From JABDQA01 sp963824415 (GTDB taxonomy: Bacteria > Desulfobacterota > Desulfobulbia > Desulfobulbales > Desulfocapsaceae), in the NCBI GenBank assembly GCA_963824415.1, contig CAWGPM010000001.1, positions 331,320 to 395,319 of the forward strand: a stretch of DNA of 64,000 nucleotides. The letters are read 5' to 3'. Of the stretch, positions 33,595-42,818 are shown in pieces (positions within the stretch are counted from its first letter, which is position 1; every line of letters begins with the position of its first letter). Made by a program: the position numbers and the translations under genes. The notes beneath the pieces were generated by a model. It saw only the letters and a list, made by a program, of their open reading frames with translations. It ran no database searches and had not been told where the DNA came from.

Positions 33595-35284
33595 GCTGCC
33601 TGCTTTCGTCCCGTTTTTCCTGGCCGCCCTGCTGGCCCTGGTCACCAGAGGGGTGCTGCGCTCTTTGCTGATGCTTGGTATCGTCACTTTGAGCGGTCTG
33701 CATCTCTGGCTGCTGGAGCCGGATGTGCAGGTCTATTTGCCTTTTCTGGACTACGAACTGATGGTCTACCGGGTGGATGGACTCAGTATTGTCTTTGGCT
33801 ATGTTTTTCATATCGCGGCCTTTATCTCGATCCTCTTTGCGCTGCATGTGCGCGACACCATGCAGCATGTGGCAGGGCTGCTCTATTCCGGCAGTGCGGT
33901 GGGTGCGCTGTTTGCCGGCGACCTGCTTACCCTGTTCGTATTCTGGGAGATGCTGGCGCTGACCTCGGCCTTTCTCGTCTGGGCGCGGCGCACCGAGCGG
34001 TCCTATCAGTCCGGTATGCGCTACCTGATCATTCAGGTGATGTCGGGGGTGATCCTGCTGGCTGGTGTGCTGCTGCACGCAGCTGAAACCGGCTCAATTG
34101 CGTTTGACTTCATCGGCATCGATCATCTGGGTGGCTGGCTTATTCTGCTGGCCTTTGGTATCAAGGCCGCCTTTCCGCTGCTGCATACCTGGCTGACCGA
34201 TGCCTATCCGGAGGCGACCGCGACCGGAACCGTCTTTTTAAGCGCCTTTACCACCAAGACCGCTATTTACGCACTGGCTCGCGGCTATCCGGGAACGGAG
34301 CTGCTGATTTATGTCGGGGCGACCATGGCCTGTTTTCCTATTTTCTACGCGGTGATCCAGAACGATCTGCGGCGGGTTTTGTCCTACAGCCTGATCAACC
34401 AGCTTGGCTTCATGGTCTGCGGCATCGGTATCGGTACGGCTCTGGCGATCAACGGCGCGGTATCCCATGCCTTTGTTCATATCATCTACAAGAGCCTGTT
34501 GTTCATGTCCATGGGAGCGGTACTCTACCGAACCGGCCGGATCAAAGCCACCGATATCGGCGGGCTCTACAAAACCATGCCGAAAACAGCGATTCTATGT
34601 ATTATCGGTGCTGCTTCGATCTCGGCCTTTCCCTTGTTCAGCGGTTTTGTCGCCAAGTCGATGATCATGGCTGCGGCGATAAAAGAGGGGCACAGTTTCA
34701 TCTGGCTCGTTTTACTTCTCGCCTCTGCAGGTGTGCTGAAACATGCCGGTATCCAGATTCCCTATTTTGCCTTTTTTGCCCACGACTCCGGGATCAGAAC
34801 GACCGAGCCGCCGAAGAACATGCTGCTGGCCATGACCATTGCTGCGGTGTTGTGCCTGGCCATCGGCATCTACCCGAAGATGCTCTACCGGTTGTTGCCG
34901 TTTGCGGTCGATTTCAACCCCTACGACCTTACCCATGTCCTGGCCCAGACCCAGCTGCTGTTTTTCGCGATACTCGCCTTTGTCTGGCTGAACCTGCAGG
35001 GCGTCTATCCGCCGGAGAAGGTGGCGATCAATCTCGACGCCGAGTGGTTCTACCGGCGATTTCTGCGCCGCGTCGTCGAGCATGTTTCGGGCTGGATCAC
35101 CCAGCTCAATAAATCGATCAGAGCACTGAGCCTGGACCGAGTTGACTGGCTCATAACCTATCTGGCCCAGCGGCATTATCCCACTGGCAAAGGCGCGGTG
35201 ATCAGGCCCACCGGCAACATGGTGCTGTATATCGCGATCCTGCTGGCGGCCTATCTCTGGCTGCTGCTGAGTTTCCCCCATTAA
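33581..35284 (+). CDS. D-type proton-translocating subunit (third copy)
   Basis: The product is 567 aa, the longest of the three D-like proteins. The functional residues are kept: Glu in LFVFWEMLALTSAFLV, and Lys and His in GIKAAFPLLHTWLTDAYPEA. RRVLSYSLINQLGFMVCGIG is the family motif. A C-terminal amphipathic stretch (about 480-540, WFYRRFLRRVVEHVSGW) precedes a last membrane helix, as in NuoL-type proteins with an extended tail. Last gene of the operon. Confidence 0.9.
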   Translation: MWMSELPAFVPFFLAALLALVTRGVLRSLLMLGIVTLSGLHLWLLEPDVQVYLPFLDYELMVYRVDGLSIVFGYVFHIAAFISILFALHVRDTMQHVAGLLYSGSAVGALFAGDLLTLFVFWEMLALTSAFLVWARRTERSYQSGMRYLIIQVMSGVILLAGVLLHAAETGSIAFDFIGIDHLGGWLILLAFGIKAAFPLLHTWLTDAYPEATATGTVFLSAFTTKTAIYALARGYPGTELLIYVGATMACFPIFYAVIQNDLRRVLSYSLINQLGFMVCGIGIGTALAINGAVSHAFVHIIYKSLLFMSMGAVLYRTGRIKATDIGGLYKTMPKTAILCIIGAASISAFPLFSGFVAKSMIMAAAIKEGHSFIWLVLLLASAGVLKHAGIQIPYFAFFAHDSGIRTTEPPKNMLLAMTIAAVLCLAIGIYPKMLYRLLPFAVDFNPYDLTHVLAQTQLLFFAILAFVWLNLQGVYPPEKVAINLDAEWFYRRFLRRVVEHVSGWITQLNKSIRALSLDRVDWLITYLAQRHYPTGKGAVIRPTGNMVLYIAILLAAYLWLLLSFPH

Positions 35285-35353
35285 CCGTATTTTTTTTTCG
35301 GAACTGGTGTAATGGGCAGGGGCTTTCTCTCTGGATTCGATGTATAAAATCTT

Positions 35354-36214
35354 ATGCAAGTTAAACACCGTATCTACAGGGAGAAGATAGAGACTCAGGT
35401 CGAGCAGTTGCCTGTCCTGCCGGCCACGGTGAAGGGCATCATCGAGCTGTGCAGCAGCCCCGATGCGCCGGTCGATGAATTGAGTGTATTGGTTGGGGCC
35501 GATCCGCTCCTTTCCAGGCAACTTTTCAAACTGGTCAATTCTGCCCATTATGGGCTGGTCTCCGAGATTACCTCGCTGAGCAGAGCGATTACCCTGCTTG
35601 GCTTCAATACGGTCAAGACGCTGGCCTTGTCGGCGGTGGTTATTAAAGCCGTATCGAGGACCATGAACACCCGGAACCTGCCAATTGCAGGGTTCTGGAC
35701 CCATTCGGTGAGCGTCGGGGTGGCCGCACTGCTGCTCGACCGGGCCAGGCACGCAGGCTCAGCAGATCGGGATGATTATCTGCTCGGCGGCCTGCTGCAC
35801 GATCTGGGCAAAGTCTTTTTCGGCAGCGAATACCAGGAGGTTCTGACAATGGTGGAGAACGAACCTCTGTCATTGATCGAAGCGGAAAAGCAGGTGCTGG
35901 GTATCGATCACCAGGAAATCGGCCTGCTGATCGCCCGGAAATGGAACTTTGATGAGAACCTGATCCGCTGTATCGGGTTTCATCATAACCCGCCCGCGGC
36001 AGAAGGGCAGGAACGGCAGCAGGTCACTTTTATCGCACTGGGCGATGTCTATTCCAACATCTATGATCTTGGTTACTCCGGTAATTTTTACCCTTCAGAG
36101 GCGGGACTGAAGCAGCTCCTGTCCCGCGTCGATCTGCGGCTGTCCGAGTTCGCCGGGATCCGGGACAGCTTTGAAGATGAGTATCTGAAGGCGCGGGTGT
36201 TTCTGCAGATATAA
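35354..36214 (+). CDS. HDOD-domain protein
   Basis: The product is 286 aa, almost entirely an HDOD domain. VEQLPVLPATVKGIIELCS starts the domain. DPLLSRQLFKLVNSAHYGLV and SLSRAITLLGFNTVKTLALS are characteristic. Unlike many HDOD proteins it also keeps an HD-type motif (GGLLHDLGKVFFG, then GIDHQEIGLLIARKWNF and FHHNP), so metal-dependent phosphohydrolase activity is possible. It is a probable signalling protein. Its stop is 21 bp from that of the convergent exonuclease gene. Confidence 0.85.
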   Translation: MQVKHRIYREKIETQVEQLPVLPATVKGIIELCSSPDAPVDELSVLVGADPLLSRQLFKLVNSAHYGLVSEITSLSRAITLLGFNTVKTLALSAVVIKAVSRTMNTRNLPIAGFWTHSVSVGVAALLLDRARHAGSADRDDYLLGGLLHDLGKVFFGSEYQEVLTMVENEPLSLIEAEKQVLGIDHQEIGLLIARKWNFDENLIRCIGFHHNPPAAEGQERQQVTFIALGDVYSNIYDLGYSGNFYPSEAGLKQLLSRVDLRLSEFAGIRDSFEDEYLKARVFLQI

Positions 36215-36235
36215 GGGCAGGCTGAAGCGGGTAAA

Positions 36236-37060
36236 TCAATAGACCTGCCGTTTGCACAATTCGATAATGGCCGGGTCTGGCTGATGGCTGAGCATTGGCG
36301 GAACAGGGTAGCTCAGTTCAAGGTTTGCATAAAACGGTGTGCGCTCCACATTGCGATTATAAGCCTCCACCATGAGCCTCTCCAGGTTCACCGTATCCTC
36401 GATATTGTAGGCCAGCAGGGTTTCAAGCGCCTGCTCATTGCCGTAGCGCTCATACTCCCGCCAGAGCAGCACCGCAAATGAACCGTCGATACCGTCGAGA
36501 CTGCCGCGGTTGATGCCCAGCTGTTTCTCGCAGCCTTTCAGTCCTCCCTTGAAGCCCAGTCGGGCCAGGACATAGCGCAGGTCGATGTGGGCCTGATCAA
36601 ATCTGGTGCGAAAAAAATGCTCCAGCACCGGAATATCAAACGAGATGCCGTTATAGCTGATGAACACTTTGATGTCATCGGCATCTTCGAGGAAATCGTC
36701 GATATTGATGCCATTCACATACGTCCTGACACTGCTGCCGTCGTATAACGCGATGGTGGTGACGTCGCAGCTTGGTCCCAGCCCGGTGGTTTCGATATCG
36801 ATATAGCCGACGGCGTCTCTGAAATGCGGAAACAGGCGCCAGCAATCACGACGTTTCAGGCGCTTGCTGAAATAGTGCGGTGAATTGCCTAGAGCCGAGA
36901 GCGAGTCGTGCAGCACGGTCGTAATCTCTGCCGCACTCATCCGTGGCACTGCCCCGGGCTGTTCCAGCAGGTCGGCCCAGGTGTGGATCCCCTGACGCCA
37001 CAGTTTTTGTTCGCCGGCATCCCCGACACCGTGGATGTGGCAGAAGGTATGATCGAGCAT
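36236..37060 (-). CDS. Ribonuclease H-like/DnaQ-fold exonuclease domain protein (YprB-like)
   Basis: The product is 274 aa. An N-terminal helix-hairpin-helix-like segment (HIHGVGDAGEQKLWRQGI) precedes a 3'-5' exonuclease fold. Active-site acids are seen in YIDIETTGLG, ISYNGISFDIPVL and LAYNIEDTVNLERL. It matches the RNase_H_2/YprB superfamily; the nucleic-acid substrate is unknown. arfB lies 21 bp upstream in the same direction. Confidence 0.82.
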   Translation of the reverse strand: MLDHTFCHIHGVGDAGEQKLWRQGIHTWADLLEQPGAVPRMSAAEITTVLHDSLSALGNSPHYFSKRLKRRDCWRLFPHFRDAVGYIDIETTGLGPSCDVTTIALYDGSSVRTYVNGINIDDFLEDADDIKVFISYNGISFDIPVLEHFFRTRFDQAHIDLRYVLARLGFKGGLKGCEKQLGINRGSLDGIDGSFAVLLWREYERYGNEQALETLLAYNIEDTVNLERLMVEAYNRNVERTPFYANLELSYPVPPMLSHQPDPAIIELCKRQVY

Positions 37061-37081
37061 AAAATAATGATTGGTATGGAT

Positions 37082-37501
37082 CTATTCGAAGGAAGTGATC
37101 TTCCGGCGCAGTGATTTGCGCTTGCCGTGCTGTTGCTTTTTCTCGATCCGCTTTGTCTGGGAACGTTTCGAAGGCCGGGTTGGAATTCGCTTCTTGCTTT
37201 GTCTGAGGCTGCCAGCGATGAGCAGACGCAAGCGCTGCAGCGCATCGATCTTGTTCTTTTCCAGGCTTCTGAACTGGCCGGCCTTGATTACAATGATGCC
37301 GCCTGCGGTGATCCGGCGATCGGCCATGCGCAATAAGCGCCTCTTGCAATGTTCGGGAAGCGAGGAAGTGTTGATATCAAAGCGCAGATGGACTGCAGAG
37401 GATACTTTATTGACATGCTGACCGCCGGGGCCCGAAGCGCGGATTGGCAGAAACTCCACTTCCTGTTCGGGAATCGAAATGGTATCGGTGATTATCAGCA
37501 T
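37082..37501 (-). CDS. arfB: Peptidyl-tRNA hydrolase ArfB
   Basis: The product is 139 aa. The catalytic GGQ of class I release factors is at residues 26-28 (RASGPGGQHVNKV). A flexible, strongly basic C-terminal tail (about 105-139, RPSKRSQTKRIEKKQQHGKR) is typical of ArfB and enters the empty mRNA channel. The enzyme frees stalled ribosomes by hydrolysing peptidyl-tRNA. Length matches the E. coli protein. Confidence 0.93.
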   Translation of the reverse strand: MLIITDTISIPEQEVEFLPIRASGPGGQHVNKVSSAVHLRFDINTSSLPEHCKRRLLRMADRRITAGGIIVIKAGQFRSLEKNKIDALQRLRLLIAGSLRQSKKRIPTRPSKRSQTKRIEKKQQHGKRKSLRRKITSFE

Positions 37502-37554
37502 GGTTACTAATTAGGCGAGATATCAGGAGATAATAGCGGTATGAGTGAGGCCAG

Positions 37555-39003
37555 CTATCTCCGATCAGGCTCCCGCAGATAATTTTCATCGATGCGCAGC
37601 ACTTTCAATGTGTTGGTGGTTCCTGCGGTATGCAGCGGCAGGCCGGCGGTGATTACCACCCGGTCGCCGAAGGCAATAAGCTCAGCCTGCAGCGCCTCCC
37701 GTATAACATGGGATACCTGCTCGCTGAGGCTCTTGTAGGAGCTGCATGATCGCGGAATTACCCCTCTGACCAGCTGCAATTTACGCAGACTGGTTTCAAC
37801 CGGGCTGAAGGCTATGATCGGTGCTTTGGGGCGGTAGCGGGCAACTCTGAGCGCGGTGGAGCCCGACGTGGTGACCACGATGATCGCCGCGGCCGAAAGA
37901 TCGGCTGCGGTAGCACAGGAAGCATAGGAAATCGCATCGGCGATAACCTGTCTGCGACGTCTCAGGCCGTCGGCCAGAATAGATTCATAGTCGAGCGCAG
38001 CTTCGCTGATGCGGGCGGTTTTGGCCAGAAAAAGGACCGCTTCCCGCGGATAGCTGCCGACCGCCGTTTCCCCGGAAAGCATCACCGCATCGGTGCCGTC
38101 GAAAATCGCGTTGGTCACATCGCTTGCTTCTGCTCTGGTCGGGGTAGGACTGGAAATCATCGACTCGAGCATCTGCGTCGCAGTGATGACCGGCTTGCCG
38201 ACAATATTAGCAGCCCGGATGATCATCTTTTGAATAATCGGCACCTCTTCGGCGGGCATTTCGACCCCGAGATCGCCCCGGGCGACCATCAGGCCGTCGG
38301 CGGCTGCGAGGATCTCATCAAGATTCTCGACACCCTGCCGGTTTTCGATCTTGGCAATGATGGCCTGATTACCACCGAGTTCGTCAATGAGCTGCCGTAC
38401 AACCATTACATCGTCTGCTTTTCTGACAAAAGAGGCGGCGATAAAATCGACTTCCTGTTCGACCCCGAAAATGATGTCCCGGCGGTCTTCCTCGGTAATG
38501 GAAGGCAGATTGACACTGATATCGGGCAGGCTGACCCGCTTTCTCGAGTGCAGCAGGCCTCCGACGAGGACCCGGGCCGTGACAGTATCATCGTCGGTTG
38601 CAGTAACCTGAAGCCGCATCTTGCCGTCATCCAGCAGGATAAAATCGTCGACCGAGACATCGTCTGCAAAGCCGGCATAATTGACCGTGGTGGCATTGGG
38701 CCCGGACTCCTGCGAAGACGAAAAGATCACGGTGTCCCGTTCCTTGAGCAGCCTCCCTTTGCCGAGTTCACCAACCCTGATTTCAGGGCCGCGGGTATCG
38801 AGCAGCAGGGCTGTCTTTCGTCCGGTTTTCTGCCGCGCTTTCTTGACAGATTCGATGGCCTGGGTATGGCTGTCGTGGTTGCCGTGGGAGAGATTGATGC
38901 GGGCTACATCCATGCCGGCCTCGACCAACTCTTCGATCTTCTCATCCGTCTGACAACTTGGACCGATGGTGGCTATTATCTTGGTTTTATTGGTAAGATA
39001 CAT
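37555..39003 (-). CDS. pyk: Pyruvate kinase
   Basis: The product is 482 aa. It converts phosphoenolpyruvate and ADP to pyruvate and ATP. Signatures are KIIATIGPSC, ARINLSHGNHDSH, IAKIENRQGVENLDEIL (with the catalytic Lys), MVARGDLGVEMP, ATQMLESMI and DAVMLSGETAVGSYP. The C-terminal allosteric domain follows. I use the ATG at 39003 because the conserved protein begins there and the length is normal; an upstream in-frame start would add 82 non-homologous residues. No strong ribosome site is visible at 39003. Confidence 0.95.
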   Translation of the reverse strand: MYLTNKTKIIATIGPSCQTDEKIEELVEAGMDVARINLSHGNHDSHTQAIESVKKARQKTGRKTALLLDTRGPEIRVGELGKGRLLKERDTVIFSSSQESGPNATTVNYAGFADDVSVDDFILLDDGKMRLQVTATDDDTVTARVLVGGLLHSRKRVSLPDISVNLPSITEEDRRDIIFGVEQEVDFIAASFVRKADDVMVVRQLIDELGGNQAIIAKIENRQGVENLDEILAAADGLMVARGDLGVEMPAEEVPIIQKMIIRAANIVGKPVITATQMLESMISSPTPTRAEASDVTNAIFDGTDAVMLSGETAVGSYPREAVLFLAKTARISEAALDYESILADGLRRRRQVIADAISYASCATAADLSAAAIIVVTTSGSTALRVARYRPKAPIIAFSPVETSLRKLQLVRGVIPRSCSSYKSLSEQVSHVIREALQAELIAFGDRVVITAGLPLHTAGTTNTLKVLRIDENYLREPDRR

Positions 39004-39362
39004 GGGCAGTTTCTGAATCTTTAAAGGTGGCAGGTCCGGTGGCTGAGGGTTTCGACGATTACCAGGTTTGAGCTGATTTCTCACAGGATACACATTTTTC
39101 GCAGTGCTGAATAGTATGTCGGCGTTATATAAGCAATAAAAATCGGTTATAGGACACTTGCGCAGAGTGGATTGAGCTTGACTATCAGGCTGCCATGAAG
39201 CGGACAATACTGGCCGGCAGACCATTGACATCAAGGCTACCATGCACATACTCTAGGCGCGGTCAACTTAACCTGATGCATGAAAATACGGCGGCTGAAG
39301 TTCCTTCATTTGTGCAGCAGGATAGACTTTAAATTCATTATGAACCAGCAGGGAATGAACCG
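39004..39362. other. Divergent region between pyk and pdxH
   Basis: This 359-bp region carries promoters for both genes. I saw no clear operator, RNA or coding frame beyond an unconserved extension of pyk. Confidence 0.4.
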
Positions 39363-39998
39363 ATGGACATCAGTCATTTTCGAAGAGAGTATCTAAAGGG
39401 CGGATTGAACCGTGGCGACCTGGAGCCGAGTCCGGTCAGCCAGTTCAGCGTCTGGTTCGAGCAGGCCCGGAAAACCACCATTGCCGATCCCACAGCGATG
39501 GTTCTGGCAACGGTCAACACTGTTGGTCAGCCGAGCCAGCGCACGGTACTGCTCAAATACTTCGATGATGACGGCTTTGTCTTTTTCACCAACTACGGCA
39601 GCCGCAAGGCTGAAGAGATCAAGTCAAACAGCAGGGTCAGCCTGTTGTTCGTCTGGCTGGAGTTGGACCGTCAGGTGATTATAAACGGACGCGCTGAGAA
39701 AATCAGTGCGGCCGATTCCACCCGTTATTTTCTCAGCCGGCCAAGGGACAGCCAGGTGGCCGCCTGGGTTTCCAGTCAGAGTCACGGCTTGAGTTCACGT
39801 CAGGCCCTGATGCAGAAATTTTCCGAAATGAAGAAAAAATTCGGAGAAGGGAAAATTCCGCTGCCCTCCTTCTGGGGCGGTTACCGGGTAACACCGGAAG
39901 AGATTGAGTTCTGGCAGGGCAGGGAAAACCGGCTCCACGACCGTTTCATGTATCGTCGCACAGCAGACAGCTGGAGCATCGAGCGCCTCTGTCCATAG
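39363..39998 (+). CDS. pdxH: Pyridoxamine 5'-phosphate oxidase
   Basis: The product is 211 aa. This FMN enzyme oxidises PNP/PMP to PLP. Signatures include the N-terminal REYLKGGL, AMVLATVNTVGQPSQRTVLL with the FMN-binding Arg and Lys, FFTNYGSRKAEEI, SRVSLLFVWLELDRQVIING, PSFWGGYRVTPEEIEFWQG and the C-terminal LHDRFMYRR. Full length. PLP is needed by the aminotransferase at 57.5 kb. Confidence 0.96.
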   Translation: MDISHFRREYLKGGLNRGDLEPSPVSQFSVWFEQARKTTIADPTAMVLATVNTVGQPSQRTVLLKYFDDDGFVFFTNYGSRKAEEIKSNSRVSLLFVWLELDRQVIINGRAEKISAADSTRYFLSRPRDSQVAAWVSSQSHGLSSRQALMQKFSEMKKKFGEGKIPLPSFWGGYRVTPEEIEFWQGRENRLHDRFMYRRTADSWSIERLCP

Positions 39999-40017
39999 TC
40001 CACTCCGGCATGCGGTT

Positions 40018-41184
40018 TCAGCCCTTGATAACCGCCATCGGTTCGAGAATCTCCACGATATCGACGAGATCCTGCTGGCAGGCTATGACCTGTTCTATAT
40101 TTTTATAGGCCCCGGGAGCTTCATCGAGGTCTTTTTTGCCCCGCAGACTGTGCAGAATGTTCTTCTGCACGAGGTGCGCCTGTTCCCGGGCCAGGTCCAG
40201 TTCCCGCTGGGCCTGCTTTCTGCCCAGCAGGCGCCCGGCACCGTGGGAGCAGGATGAAAAACTCTCAGGATTTCCTTTGCCGCGCACGATATAGCTCGCA
40301 CTTCCCTGTGAGCCCGGAATGATGCCGGTATCTCCTTTCGCGGCGCGGGTGGCTCCCTTGCGATGCACGTAGACGTCCCTGCCGAAGTGGTGTTCACGGG
40401 CGGCGTAGTTATGGGCAATGTTGATCGGTTCTGAAAATTCGATTGTCTCCGACAATTCATCGACCAGACAGTTCTGGACCTGCTCCTGCATCGCTGCCCG
40501 GTTGGCTCTGGCAAATTCGACGCAGTAGCGCATCTCTTCGACATAGGTTCGGCCATGCTCACTGTCCATCTCGAGATGGGCGAGCTGCCAGGAGGGCGGG
40601 ACCGCATGTCTGGCTGCTTTATTGAGGCTGATGGCCAGCTTGTTGTAATGGTTGGCAACCCGGTAGCCAAGATTTCTGCTGCCTGAATGGATCATAAACC
40701 AGATGGCACCGTCGGCTGCGCGCTGGATTTCGATGAAATGATTGCCGCCGCCCAGGGTGCCGACCTGGCATCTGGCCTTGTCATACTCCTGCTCTGTGAT
40801 CGGCAGCGAGCCAGACGTCCTGGCAGGCATCAAGGAATGGGGACGTGGTTTTTTATGATGCTTGAATCCCAGTGGGATGTTTTTTCTGATTGCCCGCATC
40901 ACGTTTTTGAGCTGGGCGGGGGAAACAGATTCCAGAGAGGTTTTCACGGCACACATGCCGCAGCCGATATCGACCCCCACCGCATTGGGAATAACGACCT
41001 CCCTGGTGGCCAGAATGCCGCCGATCGGCATCCCGTAGCCGAAATGGGCATCCGGCATGATGGCCACATGATGGAAGGCGAAGGGAAGGTTGGCAAGATT
41101 TCTGGCCTGTTGCAGGGCCCCGTCTTCCATATCGTCGAGCCAAAGCTTGATCGGTATCGTTTCGCTGGTTATTTCTTTGCGCAT
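40018..41184 (-). CDS. rtcB: RtcB-family RNA ligase
   Basis: The product is 388 aa from the ATG at 41184. RtcB joins RNA 2',3'-cyclic phosphate or 3'-phosphate ends to 5'-OH ends using GTP and Mn. Metal and guanylate motifs are present: MPDAHFGYGMPIGG, VGVDIGCGMCAV, LGGGNHFIEI, MIHSGSRNLG, and SSCSHGAGRLLGRKQA near the C-terminus with the guanylated His. A TTG 16 codons upstream has an AGGGG site and is an alternative start. No RtcA or sigma54 activator RtcR is adjacent. Confidence 0.92.
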   Translation of the reverse strand: MRKEITSETIPIKLWLDDMEDGALQQARNLANLPFAFHHVAIMPDAHFGYGMPIGGILATREVVIPNAVGVDIGCGMCAVKTSLESVSPAQLKNVMRAIRKNIPLGFKHHKKPRPHSLMPARTSGSLPITEQEYDKARCQVGTLGGGNHFIEIQRAADGAIWFMIHSGSRNLGYRVANHYNKLAISLNKAARHAVPPSWQLAHLEMDSEHGRTYVEEMRYCVEFARANRAAMQEQVQNCLVDELSETIEFSEPINIAHNYAAREHHFGRDVYVHRKGATRAAKGDTGIIPGSQGSASYIVRGKGNPESFSSCSHGAGRLLGRKQAQRELDLAREQAHLVQKNILHSLRGKKDLDEAPGAYKNIEQVIACQQDLVDIVEILEPMAVIKG

Positions 41185-41283
41185 TTCAGAAATCCCGGAA
41201 GTGGTAGCCAGATTTTCCAGCAGAAGCTGCAAACATTACCCCTGCTAATATGATAACCAGCCAGCGGTCCGGAGCAAGCTGGC

Positions 41284-41922
41284 TTAAAAAAGGGGCTCGG
41301 AAAAAAAATCACAGGGCCTGCCCTCTGTCGGGTGCAGAAAGCAAAGATAACAGGCATGGAGCAGCATGGTGTCCTGCGGTTGGCCTGATCCATACAGCCT
41401 GTCCCCGACGATTGCAGCATTGAGCCCACGCGGGTGCGCGGCGTGCAGCCTGAGTTGATGGGTCCTGCCGGTAAGCGGCCTGAATTCGATTCTGCTGCCA
41501 CCTTTTATGTCGCTGATTTTGTGCCAGTCGGTCAGCGAGATTTTACCGCTGACTGGATCAAACACCTGGTACGGCCGGTTTTCCGGATCGAGGCGAAAAC
41601 GCAGCAGGATGGTGCCCGAGATTGGCTTGATTGTTTTTTCCAGGACAGCAACATAGCGCTTGAGCACCTGCTGCTGTTCGAACTGGCGGCTGAGATTACG
41701 GTGGGCCTGAGCGGTTCTGGCCATCACCAGCAGGCCCGAAGTCTGCATATCGAGCCGGTGCACGGCCGGTTGATCGATTATATCGGGCAGCAGTTTACGC
41801 AGCCTGGTCGCCACCGAGTCCTGATTATGAGGACCTCGACCGGATACGGAGAGCAGCTCCGGCGGTTTGATCACCACCACCATGGCCTCGTCGCAATGGA
41901 TGATGTTCAGTCCGGTGCCCAT
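41284..41922 (-). CDS. RluA-family pseudouridine synthase
   Basis: The product is 212 aa from the ATG at 41922, which has a GGAAGTGAG site and follows the upstream stop. The catalytic Asp is in AVHRLDMQTSGLLVMART. PPELLSVSGRG and EFRPLTGRTHQLRLHAAHPR are the other family motifs. It lacks an S4 domain. It isomerises a uridine in rRNA or tRNA; the target is not deducible. The preceding gene encodes a domain often fused to this enzyme. Confidence 0.88.
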   Translation of the reverse strand: MGTGLNIIHCDEAMVVVIKPPELLSVSGRGPHNQDSVATRLRKLLPDIIDQPAVHRLDMQTSGLLVMARTAQAHRNLSRQFEQQQVLKRYVAVLEKTIKPISGTILLRFRLDPENRPYQVFDPVSGKISLTDWHKISDIKGGSRIEFRPLTGRTHQLRLHAAHPRGLNAAIVGDRLYGSGQPQDTMLLHACYLCFLHPTEGRPCDFFSEPLF

Positions 41923-41939
41923 GCTGCTCACTTCCGATC

Positions 41940-42683
41940 TTACGCCCCGCAGAGCATATAGCCGAGCAGCGGCGCGCATTTTTCGGTGCAGGCCGGGTAA
42001 AATACCCTATGTACCCGGGTAGCGGAGCGATTTTCACGGCCGTAATAAAACTCAGCCAGAGAGACGGGTAGAAGAGCTGCTGCGGCTGCCTGGTTGAGCA
42101 ACTTAGGAGCGCAGCAGTCGCCAATACCGGTGGGCTTGTTGGCGCCGGTTTGCAGCACCTCGTCGAGTGTTGCCGATGATCCGCAGAAGTTACTCAACCG
42201 GTAAAGGGCGTGGAGCTTCTGCATCAATTGCTGTGAGCGGGCAGCGCGTTCAGCGGCGAGGGTGTTCTGCTGGTCTTCCGAAGCCCCTTGCATCTGGCTG
42301 GTCAGCTCTTTGATTTGGCGCTCGGCAGGGTCGTGCAGGGTGCGGTAGCGCTTCAGATCGAAGAGCGGACCCGCCCAGCCGGGTACCAGCCAGCGTCCAT
42401 TGTACTGGCCGGAAAACCCATAGAGCCAATGCTGTTTGCCATGCTTTGAGCGACATTCCAACACCCCGAACATCTTGCCGCGGGCCTCGCCAAACAGGGA
42501 TGCGGTCGATAGCGCCGGGTCATTTGCAACCCCTTCAGCCAGGACGCCGATGCTCTTTTTGCGGTCAAGCTCTGCCATTAGCCAGCGCGCCTGTGCCATC
42601 GCATTGCCAAACGGCAGCAGGTGTTCCACTCCGCACCTCGCACAATATCCCCGGCAGCTCGTGGATTCGCTATGAACAATCAT
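41940..42683 (-). CDS. Pseudouridine-synthase-associated domain protein
   Basis: The product is 247 aa. A Cys motif opens it (CRGYCARCGVEHLLPFGNAM). The middle is FGVLECRSKHGKQHWLYGFS, then a Gln-rich helical stretch, then GIGDCCAPKLLNQAAAAALL. From memory, this domain occurs fused N-terminally to RluA-type synthases in Vibrio and Shewanella. Here it is a separate gene 17 bp upstream of the synthase, so the two probably act together. Its own activity is unknown. Confidence 0.7.
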   Translation of the reverse strand: MIVHSESTSCRGYCARCGVEHLLPFGNAMAQARWLMAELDRKKSIGVLAEGVANDPALSTASLFGEARGKMFGVLECRSKHGKQHWLYGFSGQYNGRWLVPGWAGPLFDLKRYRTLHDPAERQIKELTSQMQGASEDQQNTLAAERAARSQQLMQKLHALYRLSNFCGSSATLDEVLQTGANKPTGIGDCCAPKLLNQAAAAALLPVSLAEFYYGRENRSATRVHRVFYPACTEKCAPLLGYMLCGA

Positions 42684-42818
42684 TTCAGTTTCTGATGGTT
42701 TCTTGTCTATTGGTTGAGTAGGTTATAGAAAATTTGTCGTGGATATGAAACTGCAATCAGCAGCCTCGATCCTCTCTTGATCCTTAATTGATCTTTTTGA
42801 CGTTCACAAGGCACTAAT

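Noticed and set aside
38230..39024. 264-codon open frame on the plus strand
   Set aside because: It is antisense to pyk, which has every pyruvate kinase motif.
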